DNA from: Nemertoderma westbladi
Lineage: Eukaryota > Xenacoelomorpha > Nemertodermatida > Nemertodermatidae
Reading direction: 5' to 3'
DNA: 64,000 nt
NCBI GenBank assembly: GCA_032718475.1
Contig: JAUCBJ010006498.1
Location: 1 to 64,000 of the forward strand
Shown here: piece after piece, positions 42,101-54,089 of the stretch
Position numbering within the stretch: position 1 is the first letter of the stretch
Layout of the letters: every line of letters starts with the position of its first letter
Notes under the pieces: model-generated
Seen by the model: the letters and a program-made list of their open reading frames with translations, nothing else
Told to the model about the DNA's origin: nothing
The model's database searches: none
Made by a program: the position numbers and the translations under genes

Positions 42101-42410
42101 TAATTGATATACCGGTATTTACAATAGGCTTATTATATTTATTTCTATAAATTTTAGGTTGAAATCATACCGGTATTCTGTAATTAATTCTAGTTTGTAA
42201 TTATACTTATATATATATACTATAAGTGTAAACTGCATACCGGTATTTACGATAGGCCTATTATCTTTATTTCTATAAATTTAGGTTGAAATTATACCGG
42301 TACTTTATAATTAATTCTAGTCCAGAATTATACTTATATATGCTACAAACTGTAAGCTGTATACCGGTATTCCCGATAGGCCTATTATATATTTATATAG
42401 ATGTTGCGCT
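42101..42410. repeat. ~125-bp repeats with ATACCGGTATT, also at 48500-48600
   Basis: Two to three units contain ATACCGGTATT, GATAGGCCTATTAT, TAATTCTAGT and TTATACTTATATATA. A related unit at about 48500-48600 lies on the other side of the 6-kb composite block. Confidence 0.7.
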
Positions 42411-45400
42411 TAACAAATACGCCATGTCGAAATACGTATATTGGCGCTTTTGCGACCTGTTTATATAAGATGAGGGCGTTCTGTGGGATATAATGGCGTT
42501 TGGTAGGCATGTCATCTTAACGCCACAATGGCGATAATGCTACTTAAGACCAAAAAATTCATCATAAGTGGCGTTTGATTATCAGTTTATTTTCAAGCGT
42601 TCCTAGCACCAATTATTAACATATTATTAATCATCCATCCTATCATCTCTTGTATTTCATGCAACGAAAAAAGCATATGTTCCTAGGGAACGATTTATAA
42701 TTCTTTTTGACGGCACCCTGGCTAGCAATAAAAAATAAACCATTTTTAATATAAACAATTAAAATGAGCATAATATTAATTAAAGCTATAAACTCATGGG
42801 GTGACTATTAATGGCATTTATTGTGGTATATAGGCCTAAGTAAAAACACGGGACCTACAGTAAATTATCAGCAATTTACGATTTATGTTCGCATAAGAAG
42901 CCTAAGAAGTTCGCTAGGTTCACCAAAGTCAGGTTTCTTAGGATCTAATTTAGACTTTTTATCCTGCAGGCTGCATCGCATGTACCAGTTATACCAAACA
43001 GCCAATATACAAAAATTAAATACACAAGCGTGATTGGCGCAAGTTTGTGGTGCTGCTTCCCAGTGGATAGTTACTGCCCACAACTCTATTCGTTTCGTAG
43101 GCCGTTCCTTCCCCCTTTGAGGCTTCACTCTTATTGTCATCTCTTGGGCTCCCTCTTGAGAATGCCTTCATTTGTGATGCGAAACAGGACGAGCGCAACC
43201 AGTCTAGTGATGGAGACGAGTTTATTCACGAAATTGGCAAATTGTTGACCTATTAATTGTTGGCACACTGTAAACATTTTACAACTAAAGTGGCGTTTCA
43301 ATTCAAATTCCCATATAAAACAAATTAATAATAAGCAGAATAATTCTGCGGGTAATATTTAGGAATGTCCAGTCCAGTGTACTGTAATTTGTTTCGAAGG
43401 CCACATTATTTACATAAACTGAACCATAACATACATGGACCTTCAAAATCATAGGCAAAACCATACCGGTATCACCTGCACTGTGACCTTAAGAGATCTA
43501 AAGACTTACCCGAATCATCATAACCATATCGTCCCTTTCATTTTGAAACCACCTATATGCCATTTTTGCCGAAATGGTGATTTCTGCATTTCTTTATGTT
43601 AAAATGTATTCTGAATCCGATTAACACACTTAGAAGGCCATGCTCCCACGTATAACTGAGATATTTAACTTTTCAAAACCACCTATGTGCCAGTTTTGCA
43701 TAGACCGCATGATAAAGAAATTTACGAAACGTTGATTTAAAATTGGAAACAACGAATCAGGAGCTAGAATTGTTGTTTATTATGATAGAGGGAGATTTGT
43801 TTTATATTTTTAAAACTTAATGATCGAATTTGTCTTAAGGGTTTTAATACTTTTTGAGTAATCATTGTGAAAAATGAAATATTTTTTTCGAAACAACCTA
43901 TATCCCTATACATAGTTTCCTATCTAATATGTTACATAATTCCAATACCATAACTGTTTTTTGTTTAAAATCGTTACATTTAATGGATTCAAAAGTAAAT
44001 AAGACCAAAATCCGGGAATATTACTTTCAAACAAAATTAGAATCGAAAATGCCGTTTTACAGGAAAATAGATTTAGGTTGTTTGAAAATGAAAGGGACGA
44101 TATCTTGAAACAGAACCCTAACATGAAACCATAACACCAAAAAACGCAAAACTTAACCATACCCTTACTCTGGGCGTACTGAAGCCATTTTACATATAAC
44201 CTGGCGATATGTAGACTTTTAATAACCACATTGGCAAATTGTTTACATATTTAGCATCTGGCGCATGCCGAATATTTTATAACAAAATTGGTGTTTCATT
44301 ACATGTTCGTAAATATTACAAATTGAGACAAGTTTTTTGATGTTCGTGTGCCAGAATATACTTAGTAGAAATGCGGTGAAGAGCTCATATTATATAATAA
44401 TATAATATACATTATATATAATTATACAATATATTATGAAGAGCTGAAGAGATCATATTGGCTATCGACAATTTTTGTCGAATTAAAACAATTTTACGTA
44501 GATACTGGCGTTATGTAGTCTTTTATTCACGAAATTGGCATATTTATAGTTGGCACATTGTAAACATTTTACATCTAAATTGGCGTTTCAATTCAAATTC
44601 CCATATAAAACAAATTGATAAGACATGTTATTTTTTATATGTCAGAAACCAAAAAATTAACTGAGCAGAATTCTGCGGGTAATATTTAGGAATGTCAAGC
44701 GTACATTAATTTGTTTGGAAAGCATCTGAACCAATAGCCAAACCTTAATCTGAACCATAATATGGACCATAACAAAACCATACCGGTATCATTACCTGCA
44801 CTGTGACCTTAAGAGATCTAAAGAATTACCCGAATCATAATCATATCTTGAAACAGAACCCTTACATGAAACCATAACAACGATAACGCAAAACTGAACC
44901 ACACTTACTCTGGGCGTATTAAAACCATTTTATTCTTAAAATGTTACTTTTTCGCTCGAATTTAGTCCAACATCGGGAGAAAAAGTTTCACTTTTTTTCC
45001 CTAGGGAAAAAAGTTACCCATAGGAAAAAAGTAAATTAAAATATTTTTGGCGGAATTTCTTAAATCTTATTACATATATTGAAAGATCATCGACGTAGAA
45101 AAGGTTTGCAAGTAATTTGAGCAAAATCCATTCACTCACTCACTCAAAAGTTATTGCCACTTTAGTGTCTGTGCGGCGTATCTCCAAAACGGAACTCAAT
45201 ATCCAATATGGGTTTAGGTAATTAAGCGGCTCTCTAGTTACGTAATAAATATTCGAGAACACTAAATTATTTAACATTGAGTAAGGCAACATCGAGAGTT
45301 GAAGAGTACAGTAATTTGAATCGCAGTAACTATGGAAGCAATATAGTAAAATACTGCATTTCAATTTATTTTGTAACACTACTGTAGGCTACTACAGTAA

Positions 45401-45469
45401 TACTGTACATAGAATATTGCTATGTTTTATTAAAGAATTTAGCAACAAAAAAGTACCAATTTAAGAATA

Positions 45470-45615
45470 AAATTACGTATTACATGGGAATAAAAAGGTA
45501 GAACATTTTTTTTCAATATTCTCTCCACCCTTTATTAACCTCGCTGATGCTCGGTAAATAAAATGCCTCGAGAATAATGAAAAAAGTTCTACTTTTTTCC
45601 CAAGTCATAAATAAT
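45470..45615. repeat. Dispersed repeat shared with 23830-23995
   Basis: Same order of TTTATTAACCTCGCT, CGGTAAAT and AATGCCTCGAGAATA as at 23890-23945. Confidence 0.6.
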
Positions 45616-46929
45616 TATTATTCCAAAACTGTAACATTACTCAACGCCGTTAGTATTACCATCGAGTTGTTATTTAGCACTTTACAACTTTAGAGGACAT
45701 TACAGCATTGTATTGGCCTGTACATTTAGTATTGTATTTGGTGTTATTGTTTACGTGGTAACCCATGACGGCGTTAAGTAATGTCCACTAAGGGGACATT
45801 ACGGGGTATATCTATTGATAACCAGGAGGGCCAAGCTATATTATTATAACATGGCTCCAAACGCCACCAGAAATATAAGCTAACTTATTTATAACATAAT
45901 TTATGTCATTTTTACATTTATTTATACAGCAAATAATATAATTTGTGCAGTTTCTATCACTTATACTGTATATGTACAATCATTTCGTAATGTTAAAATT
46001 TTGGAATAAAACTACATACATACTTGTTGCAAAGTACAGTTACAGTGTTCTGATCCTCGTGGCTTTATTTCCACTCACTCACTAACGTTCGTTCGTGTAA
46101 GAAAGCCACTCGGATCATTACACTGTAAAGTGCTACTTTACACACAAGCATGTAAATAGTTATTACATACTGTATACCCTGGCGATATGTAGACTTTTAA
46201 TAGCCACATTGGCAAATTGTTTACATATTTAGCATCTGGCGCATGCCGAACATTTTATAACAAAATTGGCGTTTCATTACATGTTCGTAAATATTACAAA
46301 TTTAGACAAGTTTTTTGTTGTTTGTGTGCTAGAATATACTTAGTAGAAATGCAATGAACAGAGAAGCCGGCAAAGAAATGCCCTTGTCCCATGTAAATTG
46401 TTGAGAAAACCCCCATCATTAAAATTGTCTGACCGCAAAACACGAACCTTTATCCTAACCTTAACACGAACCACATTAAAACCTTGTCATTATTACTTGT
46501 AGGGCGTACCTAGACATTCAACAGTCCGTCATACCATACAGCCATACCAATACTTCAATGCAGAAACGTGATTGGAGCAAGTTTTCGGTGCTGCTTCCCA
46601 GTGGATGTTTACTGGTCACACATCTTTTCGTATCATGCAAAGCGGAACCATTTCCCCAAGACAAAATACGGCAATCAACCATGTCGTATCCAGAACCTAA
46701 ACAGAACCACACAATAAGAACATATTGGCTATCGACAATTTTTGTCGAATTAAAACCATTTTACGTAGATACTGGCGTTATGTAGTCTTTTATTCACAAA
46801 ATTGGCAAATTGTTCACATTGGCATATTTATAGTTGGCACATAGTAAACATTTTACATCTAAATTGGCGTTTCAATTCAAATTCCCATATAAAACAATTT
46901 TTTTATTTTTACACAATTTTTTATATTTT

Positions 46930-47462
46930 GAATGATATTTTTACACTTTAATGTTGATGGAAACTTGACAACCATTGATAATAATCAACTAAGGAAGGTC
47001 GACGACTTCCAGTACCTTGGATCATGGATAGAGAGTAGCAAAAAGGACATAGAAGTTAGGAAAGCAAAGGCTTGGGTAGCTCCCAAATCACTTGAACAAC
47101 AAATTGATGGTTGCTACACAAGACTACCAAGGACATCGCTAAACATCAGCTGGAGACAACACATGACAAACGTTGAGCTTTATGGTACAATACCACCTGT
47201 ATCAACCACCCTCCGTGAACGCAGATTAAGATTCAGCGGGCACTGCTGGCGAAGTAAAGACGAGGTGATACCAGATCTACTTTTCTGACAACCAACTCAT
47301 GGAAAGCGTAGTCGTGGACGACCGGCCATAACATATATAGCTCAACTTGAAAGGGATACTAAACTTGGGAGAAACTAAATTCGACAACTATGGAGAATCG
47401 GGAAGCCTGGAAGGATCTCATTTCCACTGTCCGAGTTCGCTCGACCTTGTAGTAGTAGTAGT
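46930..47462 (+). pseudogene. RTE-like LINE fragment nested in the LTR-A leader
   Basis: Encodes DDFQYLGSWIESSKKDIEVR, KAKAW, then DGCYTRLPRTSLNISWR, IPPVSTTLRERRLRFSGHCW and, after a stop, a Gly/Arg-rich RGRPA block: the C-terminal part of an RTE-type polymerase with an internal deletion after KAKAW. It ends in (AGT)n at 47453-47467, a typical RTE 3' tail. It splits the phrase TTTTTTATATGTCAGAAACC that is continuous at 44631. It belongs to a different subfamily from the RTE copies at 58-63 kb. Confidence 0.85.
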
Positions 47463-48756
47463 AGTATATTTTATATGTCAGAAACCAAAAAATTCACTGA
47501 GCAGAATTATGCGGGTAATATTTAGGAATGCCCAGCGTACAGTAATTTGTTTAGAACGCCACATCATTTACATAATCTGAACCAATACCCAAACCTTAAT
47601 CTGAACCATAACATGGACAATAACAAAACCATACCGGTATCATTACCTGCACTGTGATCTTGAGAGATCTAAAGACTTACCCGAATCATAATCATATCTT
47701 GAAAAAGAACCCTTACCTGAAACCATAACAACGATAACGCAAAACTGAACCATACCCTTACTCTGGGGGTATTGAAACCATTTTACATATAACCTGGCGA
47801 TATGTAGACTTTCAATAACCTCATTGGCAAATTGTTTACATATTTAGCATCTGGCGCATGCCGAACATTTTATAACAAAATTGGCGTTTCATTACCCCCA
47901 TCATTAAAATTGCCTGACCGCATAACCCCAACCTTTATCCTAACCTTAACATGAACTACATTAAAACCTTGTCATTATTACTTGTAGGGCGTACCTAGAC
48001 ATTCAACAGTCCGTCATACCATACAGCCATACCAATACTTCAATGCAGAAACGTGATTGGCGCAAGTTTTCGGTGCTGCTTCTCAGTGGATGTTTACTGG
48101 TCACACATATTTTCGTTTCATCAGCCGTTCCTTCCCCCTCTGGGGCTCCACTCCATTGTAATTACAAATCACATTCTATGAATTCAATAGCTAAATTTGC
48201 AGTGAAAACATTGTCAAAGGGAGTGAAAATAATGTAGTTGATTGTTTAACGCCATTTCTATGGAAGGAGTTAAAATAATGTTCTATTTTTAAATAAAATT
48301 TATTGGTTTTACAGTATTATATTATTAGCTTCACAATTTTTTTATTTATGGCGCATTTCCTACTAATCCCTTATTAGAAAATTCATTTTAATCATAATTT
48401 GTTAATTCGTCATTTTTTATATTTATTGCGCATTGTTAACTGCGATCTGAACCAATATCATATATAAGAAAGGCGTATTTGATACATTATATCTATATAT
48501 ATATATATGTGCTAAAATTACACCGGTATTCTGTGATAAAACTAGTCTGTAATAATACTTATATATACTATAAGCATACCGGTATTCTAATATATTATAT
48601 ATATCACGCTACGCTGAGTAGCAGTATCGGTAATTAATTACTAGGCTAGCAGTTAATACTGAATTACTAGACTTGCTTAGACTGTAATATAGCAGTAGGC
48701 ATCCAACTGTACAAACAAACATATCTGACACAAAACGGGCACTGTCAGATAGTCTT

Positions 48757-49029
48757 TTGAAAAGTGTTAGAATGAGTCTTCGACTTGGACAGTGTCTTGA
48801 AAGGATAGAAGAAAGAAAAGTAGCAGCGGCAGAAGCGGAAAGAAAAGCGGCAGAGGCAGTGGCAGACGCAGACTTGAGGAGACAAATCGGAAAACAGTTA
48901 TTTGCCTCCTCCGATGAAGGTGATATAAGAGATCCCGAAAGTAGAGGTAATAAATCTCGTTCAAGCGGACGTAGACGGATGCTCAAGCGGAGGGTACCTC
49001 CTGAGGTGAGAGAGAATGCATCTGGATAG
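48757..49029 (+). CDS. Small coiled-coil ORF upstream of LTR-A gag
   Basis: 90 codons. LGQCLERIEERKVAAAEAER, KAAEAVADADLRRQIGKQLF is an Ala/Glu/Arg-rich coiled coil, followed by SSDEGDIRDPES and a basic RRRMLKRRV patch. It overlaps the start of the gag-protease ORF by 14 bases in another frame, so it may be the real gag N-terminus joined by frameshift, or an upstream ORF. The charged coiled coil resembles in character the gag N-terminus of LTR-B. Confidence 0.5.
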   Translation: MKSVRMSLRLGQCLERIEERKVAAAEAERKAAEAVADADLRRQIGKQLFASSDEGDIRDPESRGNKSRSSGRRRMLKRRVPPEVRENASG

Positions 49030-52000
49030 TGCAGACTATCTAGCGTATTACAGAACTCGCTGTGGTACAGAACCCACAGACCAAATTATTACAGTAGAAA
49101 GACTCCCTACTATAACAGATGAGCCTGAAATAATTAGGCCTGTTCTCGAAGACACCCCTTCGGTGCTAGAGACACCTGTGCTCCCAGAAACCACCTCTAG
49201 ATTCCCTTTGCACAGCACGAAACTACCTGTGCCCAGTAGGACTGTTCCCGAGTCCGAACCCATCCTGGACGCCGAGCGATATATTAAGAATTTATCGCCC
49301 GTCGTCTCTCGCTCGCCCGCTACAACGTTGGCGACTCCCGCTTCGGCGGTTGAGTGGGTAGCTGAGGGACGACGGGAGATGGGTCTCCTGCTCGAGCAGC
49401 TGAGGGAACACTGTTTGTGCTCCTCTCAGCAGGTCCGGGAAATGGAAGAGACTGTCCAGCAGCTCAAGGGAACAGTAAGGGAAAGTAGGTTAGCGTTGCA
49501 AGAAGTGCAGCAAAGTATCGCGTTAGAACGCGATAAGTTAGTAAATTTACAAAAGGGTATACCACCACCCTCTGTAACAATGTGTCAACCTGTTAGGTCT
49601 GAAGTATTTCATGCGCAAGGTGTGGAGCCTACACGCATCTATACTGTTAGTGTTAGTGAAGTAGAAACTCCTATAGTAAACCCTATTAAGGGTAATTATA
49701 AACCTGTTGACAGTGATATTCCCTATAGACTTGATAATAATCCGAGAAATTTATATACCGATAACTCGATATTAAATAATACGATGGCCCAAGAAAGTTT
49801 TACGCGTCAAATGGCTAGAACCGAATCCCGTCAAGCGGTAAAGATGGGAGAGATCGTCAAGTTCAATGGAGATGAGATGAAATGGTTACCTTTTAATGAA
49901 TATTACAAAGATAACATACAGAACTCCGTGTTATCTAACGGAGAAAAGCTGAGATTCCTCATCGAGTGCTTGGAGGGATCTCCCAAGTTAATGGCGTTAA
50001 AGTTTATTGGACATCCAGATGGATTAAGACAAGTTTGGGATACAATAAACATCAGGTATGGTAATAGGACTAACATAGCTAGGTATTTGTATGCAAAATT
50101 AATGGCGCCCCGAAAGTTTCTTAGCAGCGGGATTATAGAGTTTTCCGACGAAATTCAGGAGATCTGTAGACAGCTAGATTGGTTAGGTAAGTCTCATGAA
50201 TACCAGAATTCTATGGTTGTAGGAGCCTTAGCATCTACTTTGCCCAAGGGTGGAGTAGGTACACGCTGGGACAAGAAGGTGTTATATATGATGGAACAAC
50301 AACAACGAGACCCTACCATGACTGATCTCATGTCATTCTTAGATAGAGAAGTGAAATTACAGCTCCTAAGGCAGTCCAGAGAGAAGACATTGGAAAACAA
50401 GGTAAGTGAGAAACCCGTTTCTAGGAGAAGGGTAACACCAGTATGTTATACCGACGACGGTGAAAGCCAAACTTCTCAAGGAGAGGACAGCGGGAAAGAC
50501 ACTGACAGATCTTATTATGTCAATAAAATGCCTAAAGATCAGGTAAGTAAATCCGAGTCTCGACCCAATGACAGAAGGGAACCGGTACAAAAAACCCTTC
50601 CTACGTCTCCTAAAAGAATTCAGGTGAGAAAGCCCGAGGAAAGAACAAGTGTGCACCACATAGCACAGGTTAAAGTAAGTAACATCAAGCCGAAATGTGT
50701 GCTGTGCGACGGGCCCCACCGTTTAAATGCGTGTGATAAATTCCTGAGGAAATCACTAAAGGATAGACGTGAAGTCATGTGGGATAAGCGGTTGTGTTAT
50801 AATTGCCTCAGACGAGGACACCAACGGCGAACCTGTTACTCCGACGCAAGGTGTGCAAAGTGCGGCGCAAAACATCATATCTTGTTGCACACGGAATTCG
50901 AACGAAACAGCCCGAGTCAGGTAAGTGAGTCCGAACTACATGTCCAATTCAGTGATGTGAACGACACTGATCAATCTGAGATGGAAGGATTCTATACGGA
51001 CGAGTTCTCCGACGAAAACGAATCCTGTTACTTAATAAACACCACCGCAGTGTATCGAGCACTCATGTATGAGAAAGACACAGACAGCGACCTCACCCTA
51101 ACTACTTCAGATCAACAACCATCTTGGAAAGCGCCAACTTCCAATATAGGAATCCGAGAATTTCCTGTAGTCCAGTTACGGGTCCACGGACCTCAGAAGA
51201 GCTATATAGTGAACGCCCTCCTGGACTCCGGTAGCACAGGAACATTCATCGATAAAGAACTAGCCGAAGTCATCTTTGCTGGACAACCCAAGTTCCGAAC
51301 CAAGCTAAACATGTCAGGGATCATGCAGGTTTGGAATTCTACTGTAGCTGCCGACTATTATATAGGTGAGTTGTCCACTCCACAGGATAAACTAGGAGAA
51401 TACAGTATAAGGTCAGTAAAAATGGTGGCAATAAAGAACTTCGCTACCACCCAAGTGGAACCTTATAATTGGGACGAAGATGATCATGCCCAACAACTTA
51501 ACATCCCTAGATTCGACACCGATTATCCTGGAGTACAAATATTAATCGGTCAAAACGCGCATGAGGCGCTGGAGACATTAGAGAAACGACCTACTCAACC
51601 GCAACCACTTCAGACCTATGCGGTAAGAACTAGAGTAGGTTGGTACCTTACTGGACCTTCCCGTAGAACGCTCAGGGAAAGACTGCTTCAAGATCGCGTC
51701 TGCCAGGTGAGTGAATGGGAAGACGATACTAGTGAGGGAGACGACCCAACTGAGGGAACACCACACTCCTCAGATAATGACAATCTTAACTCCAATGTAG
51801 ATCAATGGAGATATTGCCCCAATACGATGAATATAGCCGACATCGCTTCCAGAGGAGCAACTCCTCAAGAACTGACAGATACTACAGACCAGTTAGGTGA
51901 ACCCGACTTCCTGAGTAAGGAGGATGAATGGCCTCCCCATCTTACTCCGACTGAGATTAGACCAGCCAAGGGAGCGGAGAAAGTTAAACCTAAAACCCGG

Positions 52001-52435
52001 ACGGGTGGAGCGGAGTTATTTGAACCCGGGATAGATCTGTCGGTATTACATATTGCCAGGGATGACGCCGTGGATCTGGACCTCCCCACCGCGAGTGGAT
52101 CCTTCATGAAGATCAGAGAGAGCGATTGGAGCTCTGGAACATCAGACGTCTCGCAGGGACTCTCACCTCTCCTGCAGGGAGCGACGGACCACTATAGCTC
52201 CTGGAATCGGCTTTGTAAGGCCGTCGTGTACCTAGAGCGATGTTTCTATCGTCACTATTCCAGGACGAAGAGGAAACCTGGAATTGTATTCGGGATGCAG
52301 CGACTCAATCACCCAGTCGGTCGTTTGTGTTTACCGGAAGGGAATGGAGGACTCTCCGGAAACTGTGGAAGGCAAGATTCTCTTCCCACGACCACCTCCC
52401 TAATCCTTCAAACATCTAGGGACTCCATAACGTAA
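49016..52435 (+). CDS. LTR-A gag-protease polyprotein lacking reverse transcriptase (BEL/Pao-like)
   Basis: A single uninterrupted 1139-codon frame. Domains: coiled coil (about 120-185), gag core of Pao/DUF1759 type (about 280-450: VKFNGDEMKWLPFNEYY, LIECLEGSPKLMALKFIG, WDTINIRYGN), zinc-binding region (about 560-625: CVLCDGPHRLNAC, CYNCLRRGHQRRTC, CAKCGAKHH), retropepsin (about 720-885: VNALLDSGSTGTFID with catalytic DSG near 736, IGQNAHEAL, VGWYLTGP). Immediately afterwards an acidic linker leads to QWRYCPNTMNIADIASRG (about 927), the conserved block that normally follows RNase H, then a stretch (about 1060) that normally precedes integrase. RT and RNase H are cleanly missing and integrase does not follow. 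The open frame suggests recent function in trans-mobilised particles. It lies about 3 kb upstream of the 3' LTR. Confidence 0.88.
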   Translation: MHLDSADYLAYYRTRCGTEPTDQIITVERLPTITDEPEIIRPVLEDTPSVLETPVLPETTSRFPLHSTKLPVPSRTVPESEPILDAERYIKNLSPVVSRSPATTLATPASAVEWVAEGRREMGLLLEQLREHCLCSSQQVREMEETVQQLKGTVRESRLALQEVQQSIALERDKLVNLQKGIPPPSVTMCQPVRSEVFHAQGVEPTRIYTVSVSEVETPIVNPIKGNYKPVDSDIPYRLDNNPRNLYTDNSILNNTMAQESFTRQMARTESRQAVKMGEIVKFNGDEMKWLPFNEYYKDNIQNSVLSNGEKLRFLIECLEGSPKLMALKFIGHPDGLRQVWDTINIRYGNRTNIARYLYAKLMAPRKFLSSGIIEFSDEIQEICRQLDWLGKSHEYQNSMVVGALASTLPKGGVGTRWDKKVLYMMEQQQRDPTMTDLMSFLDREVKLQLLRQSREKTLENKVSEKPVSRRRVTPVCYTDDGESQTSQGEDSGKDTDRSYYVNKMPKDQVSKSESRPNDRREPVQKTLPTSPKRIQVRKPEERTSVHHIAQVKVSNIKPKCVLCDGPHRLNACDKFLRKSLKDRREVMWDKRLCYNCLRRGHQRRTCYSDARCAKCGAKHHILLHTEFERNSPSQVSESELHVQFSDVNDTDQSEMEGFYTDEFSDENESCYLINTTAVYRALMYEKDTDSDLTLTTSDQQPSWKAPTSNIGIREFPVVQLRVHGPQKSYIVNALLDSGSTGTFIDKELAEVIFAGQPKFRTKLNMSGIMQVWNSTVAADYYIGELSTPQDKLGEYSIRSVKMVAIKNFATTQVEPYNWDEDDHAQQLNIPRFDTDYPGVQILIGQNAHEALETLEKRPTQPQPLQTYAVRTRVGWYLTGPSRRTLRERLLQDRVCQVSEWEDDTSEGDDPTEGTPHSSDNDNLNSNVDQWRYCPNTMNIADIASRGATPQELTDTTDQLGEPDFLSKEDEWPPHLTPTEIRPAKGAEKVKPKTRTGGAELFEPGIDLSVLHIARDDAVDLDLPTASGSFMKIRESDWSSGTSDVSQGLSPLLQGATDHYSSWNRLCKAVVYLERCFYRHYSRTKRKPGIVFGMQRLNHPVGRLCLPEGNGGLSGNCGRQDSLPTTTSLILQTSRDSIT

Positions 52436-53700
52436 CAACATATGGAGTGGGTGTGTGACTCTATTATTTTATATTATTTTATTATTTTTATATTTCTGTA
52501 TGTATTACTATGTAATTTTATTATAATCGTTTTCTTTAATTTTTTTCAGTAGAATGTTATTTTAGCGATTATTTAGTAGATTAGTGCAATATATATTCGC
52601 GTTTATTACTTAATTACGTATATATTATATTTAATGCGACGGCAAGAAATAATTCTTTTCCTCTTTCCTTACTGTCCGTATCATATTATAAATACGTGAC
52701 TACAGTAAGATGAAATGTCCGTACTTATTAAAGTACAATAAAGCCACTACTATATTTAAGTATTATTGGTACGCAGAGTATTAGGAATGCAAAGTTCAGA
52801 TCCTCGTGTCTCGGCTAAACCAAGCTCTGGGTAGACCTTGGAAACGACTTGCCTCTTCACACTGACATTGCTTCGTGCGATATTGCTCTCATACCGTATA
52901 TAATAATACGTATAGTAGCGTGATGTCCCTCTAACAGTAGCGTAAAACGCACATAAATCTGTTAAACCTTTTGACCATCTGTAATTCTAGTCGATTAAGA
53001 TATCGCGGCACCCACCGATATACTTGAAAGACAAATTTTAGAATCAGTGGTTAACGTCCCCAGACAAGTTCTGGAATAAATCGGTGCCCATCTCAAATAT
53101 TAATTATTTAATATTTGCAAATTTAATAAATCAAATCTGTAAAATTCAGATCCTTCAACAATTCTAGTTAATTAAGATATCGTAGCATTTACCGATATTC
53201 TTAAAAAGACAATTTTCATAGAATTAAGGATCTTGTGTCCCCAGATATGTTCTAGAATCAAAATATGTCCATTTAATTATCAAATAATAAAATTTCAGGG
53301 AACAAATTTAAATTCGTGCCTTTTAATGAATTTAATAAATTGCCATTCTTACGCAATTTATAACATTCCCAAAATTCCATTAATTAATAGATCAAGGGAG
53401 CGGAGATTTATCTTATTATGCGTATGAGTGTGCGAAAGTCTCCCCGACCTAGTCAATAGCAGATAAAATTTATAAAGTCATGTATAAAACAGGACATTGA
53501 CTATTAAAGAATTACTATTAAATAACATCCCAGATCTGTATGCATTGGAATTACCCTAATTCTACCGCTAGCTTTGCATAATGTCACCATAGCAACAACC
53601 ACGCTAGAATTAGAATTGAGTTAAAAGAACAATAGAAAGCTTGTCCCATTGAATAGCATAGGGAATAAATAGCGCACTGCTAGTATCCAAGGATACATAA
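52436..53700. other. LTR-A interior 3' of gag-protease: AT-rich, no domain recognised
   Basis: This is where integrase would lie in a complete BEL/Pao element. No integrase zinc-finger (HHCC) or DDE blocks were recognised. Two diverged copies of a ~175-bp phrase (AATTCTAGT-ATTAAGATATCG-GCA-CCACCGATAT) occur near 52985 and 53160. Confidence 0.5.
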
Positions 53701-54089
53701 TAATACAGTGACATTCTGGAAGGCATTGACTAACGGACAAATGGCCCGAGTGTGTGTAATTGTGACAAGTTGTGTGTGTGGTATTTGTGAGTTTATAGGC
53801 GAATGTTACTACTAAGGTGTGTTTACAGTAGCGAGTCGCAATTGTGAAAGTAACCCTAACTCTCCAGTAAGAACCTGAGGTGTATCTAAGCCTTTGGGAC
53901 GGACAGTCGAGTGACTTGTGCCAGTTGTCGTTGTCGTTGTGCGGCTACGTCGTTGGCGAAAGTACAGCGGCGACGACACATCGGCGCTGAGGATCTCGCA
54001 CTGTCCGGGGGCTAATTGGGGTAGGCAGCGACGCTCGCTAGCCTAAATATAAACTCCTTATAATATGGATAAACTCATATATAGCAGAT

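Larger units (their letters stand above)
42411..48490. repeat. 6-kb composite block of three long-period repeats inside the LTR-A leader
   Basis: Phrases recur in register: GTGATTGGCGCAAGTTT (variants at about 43031, 46568, 48053), TGGCGTTTCAATTCAAATTC (about 43290, 44580, 46864), TCTGGCGCATGCCGAA (about 44258, 46232, 47850) and ATTCTGCGGGTAATATTTAGG (about 43344, 44669, 47508). This implies at least three rearranged copies of a ~1.5-kb unit. Flanking by the same ATACCGGTATT repeats suggests insertion or expansion within the leader. No gene is recognised apart from the embedded RTE fragment. Confidence 0.75.
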
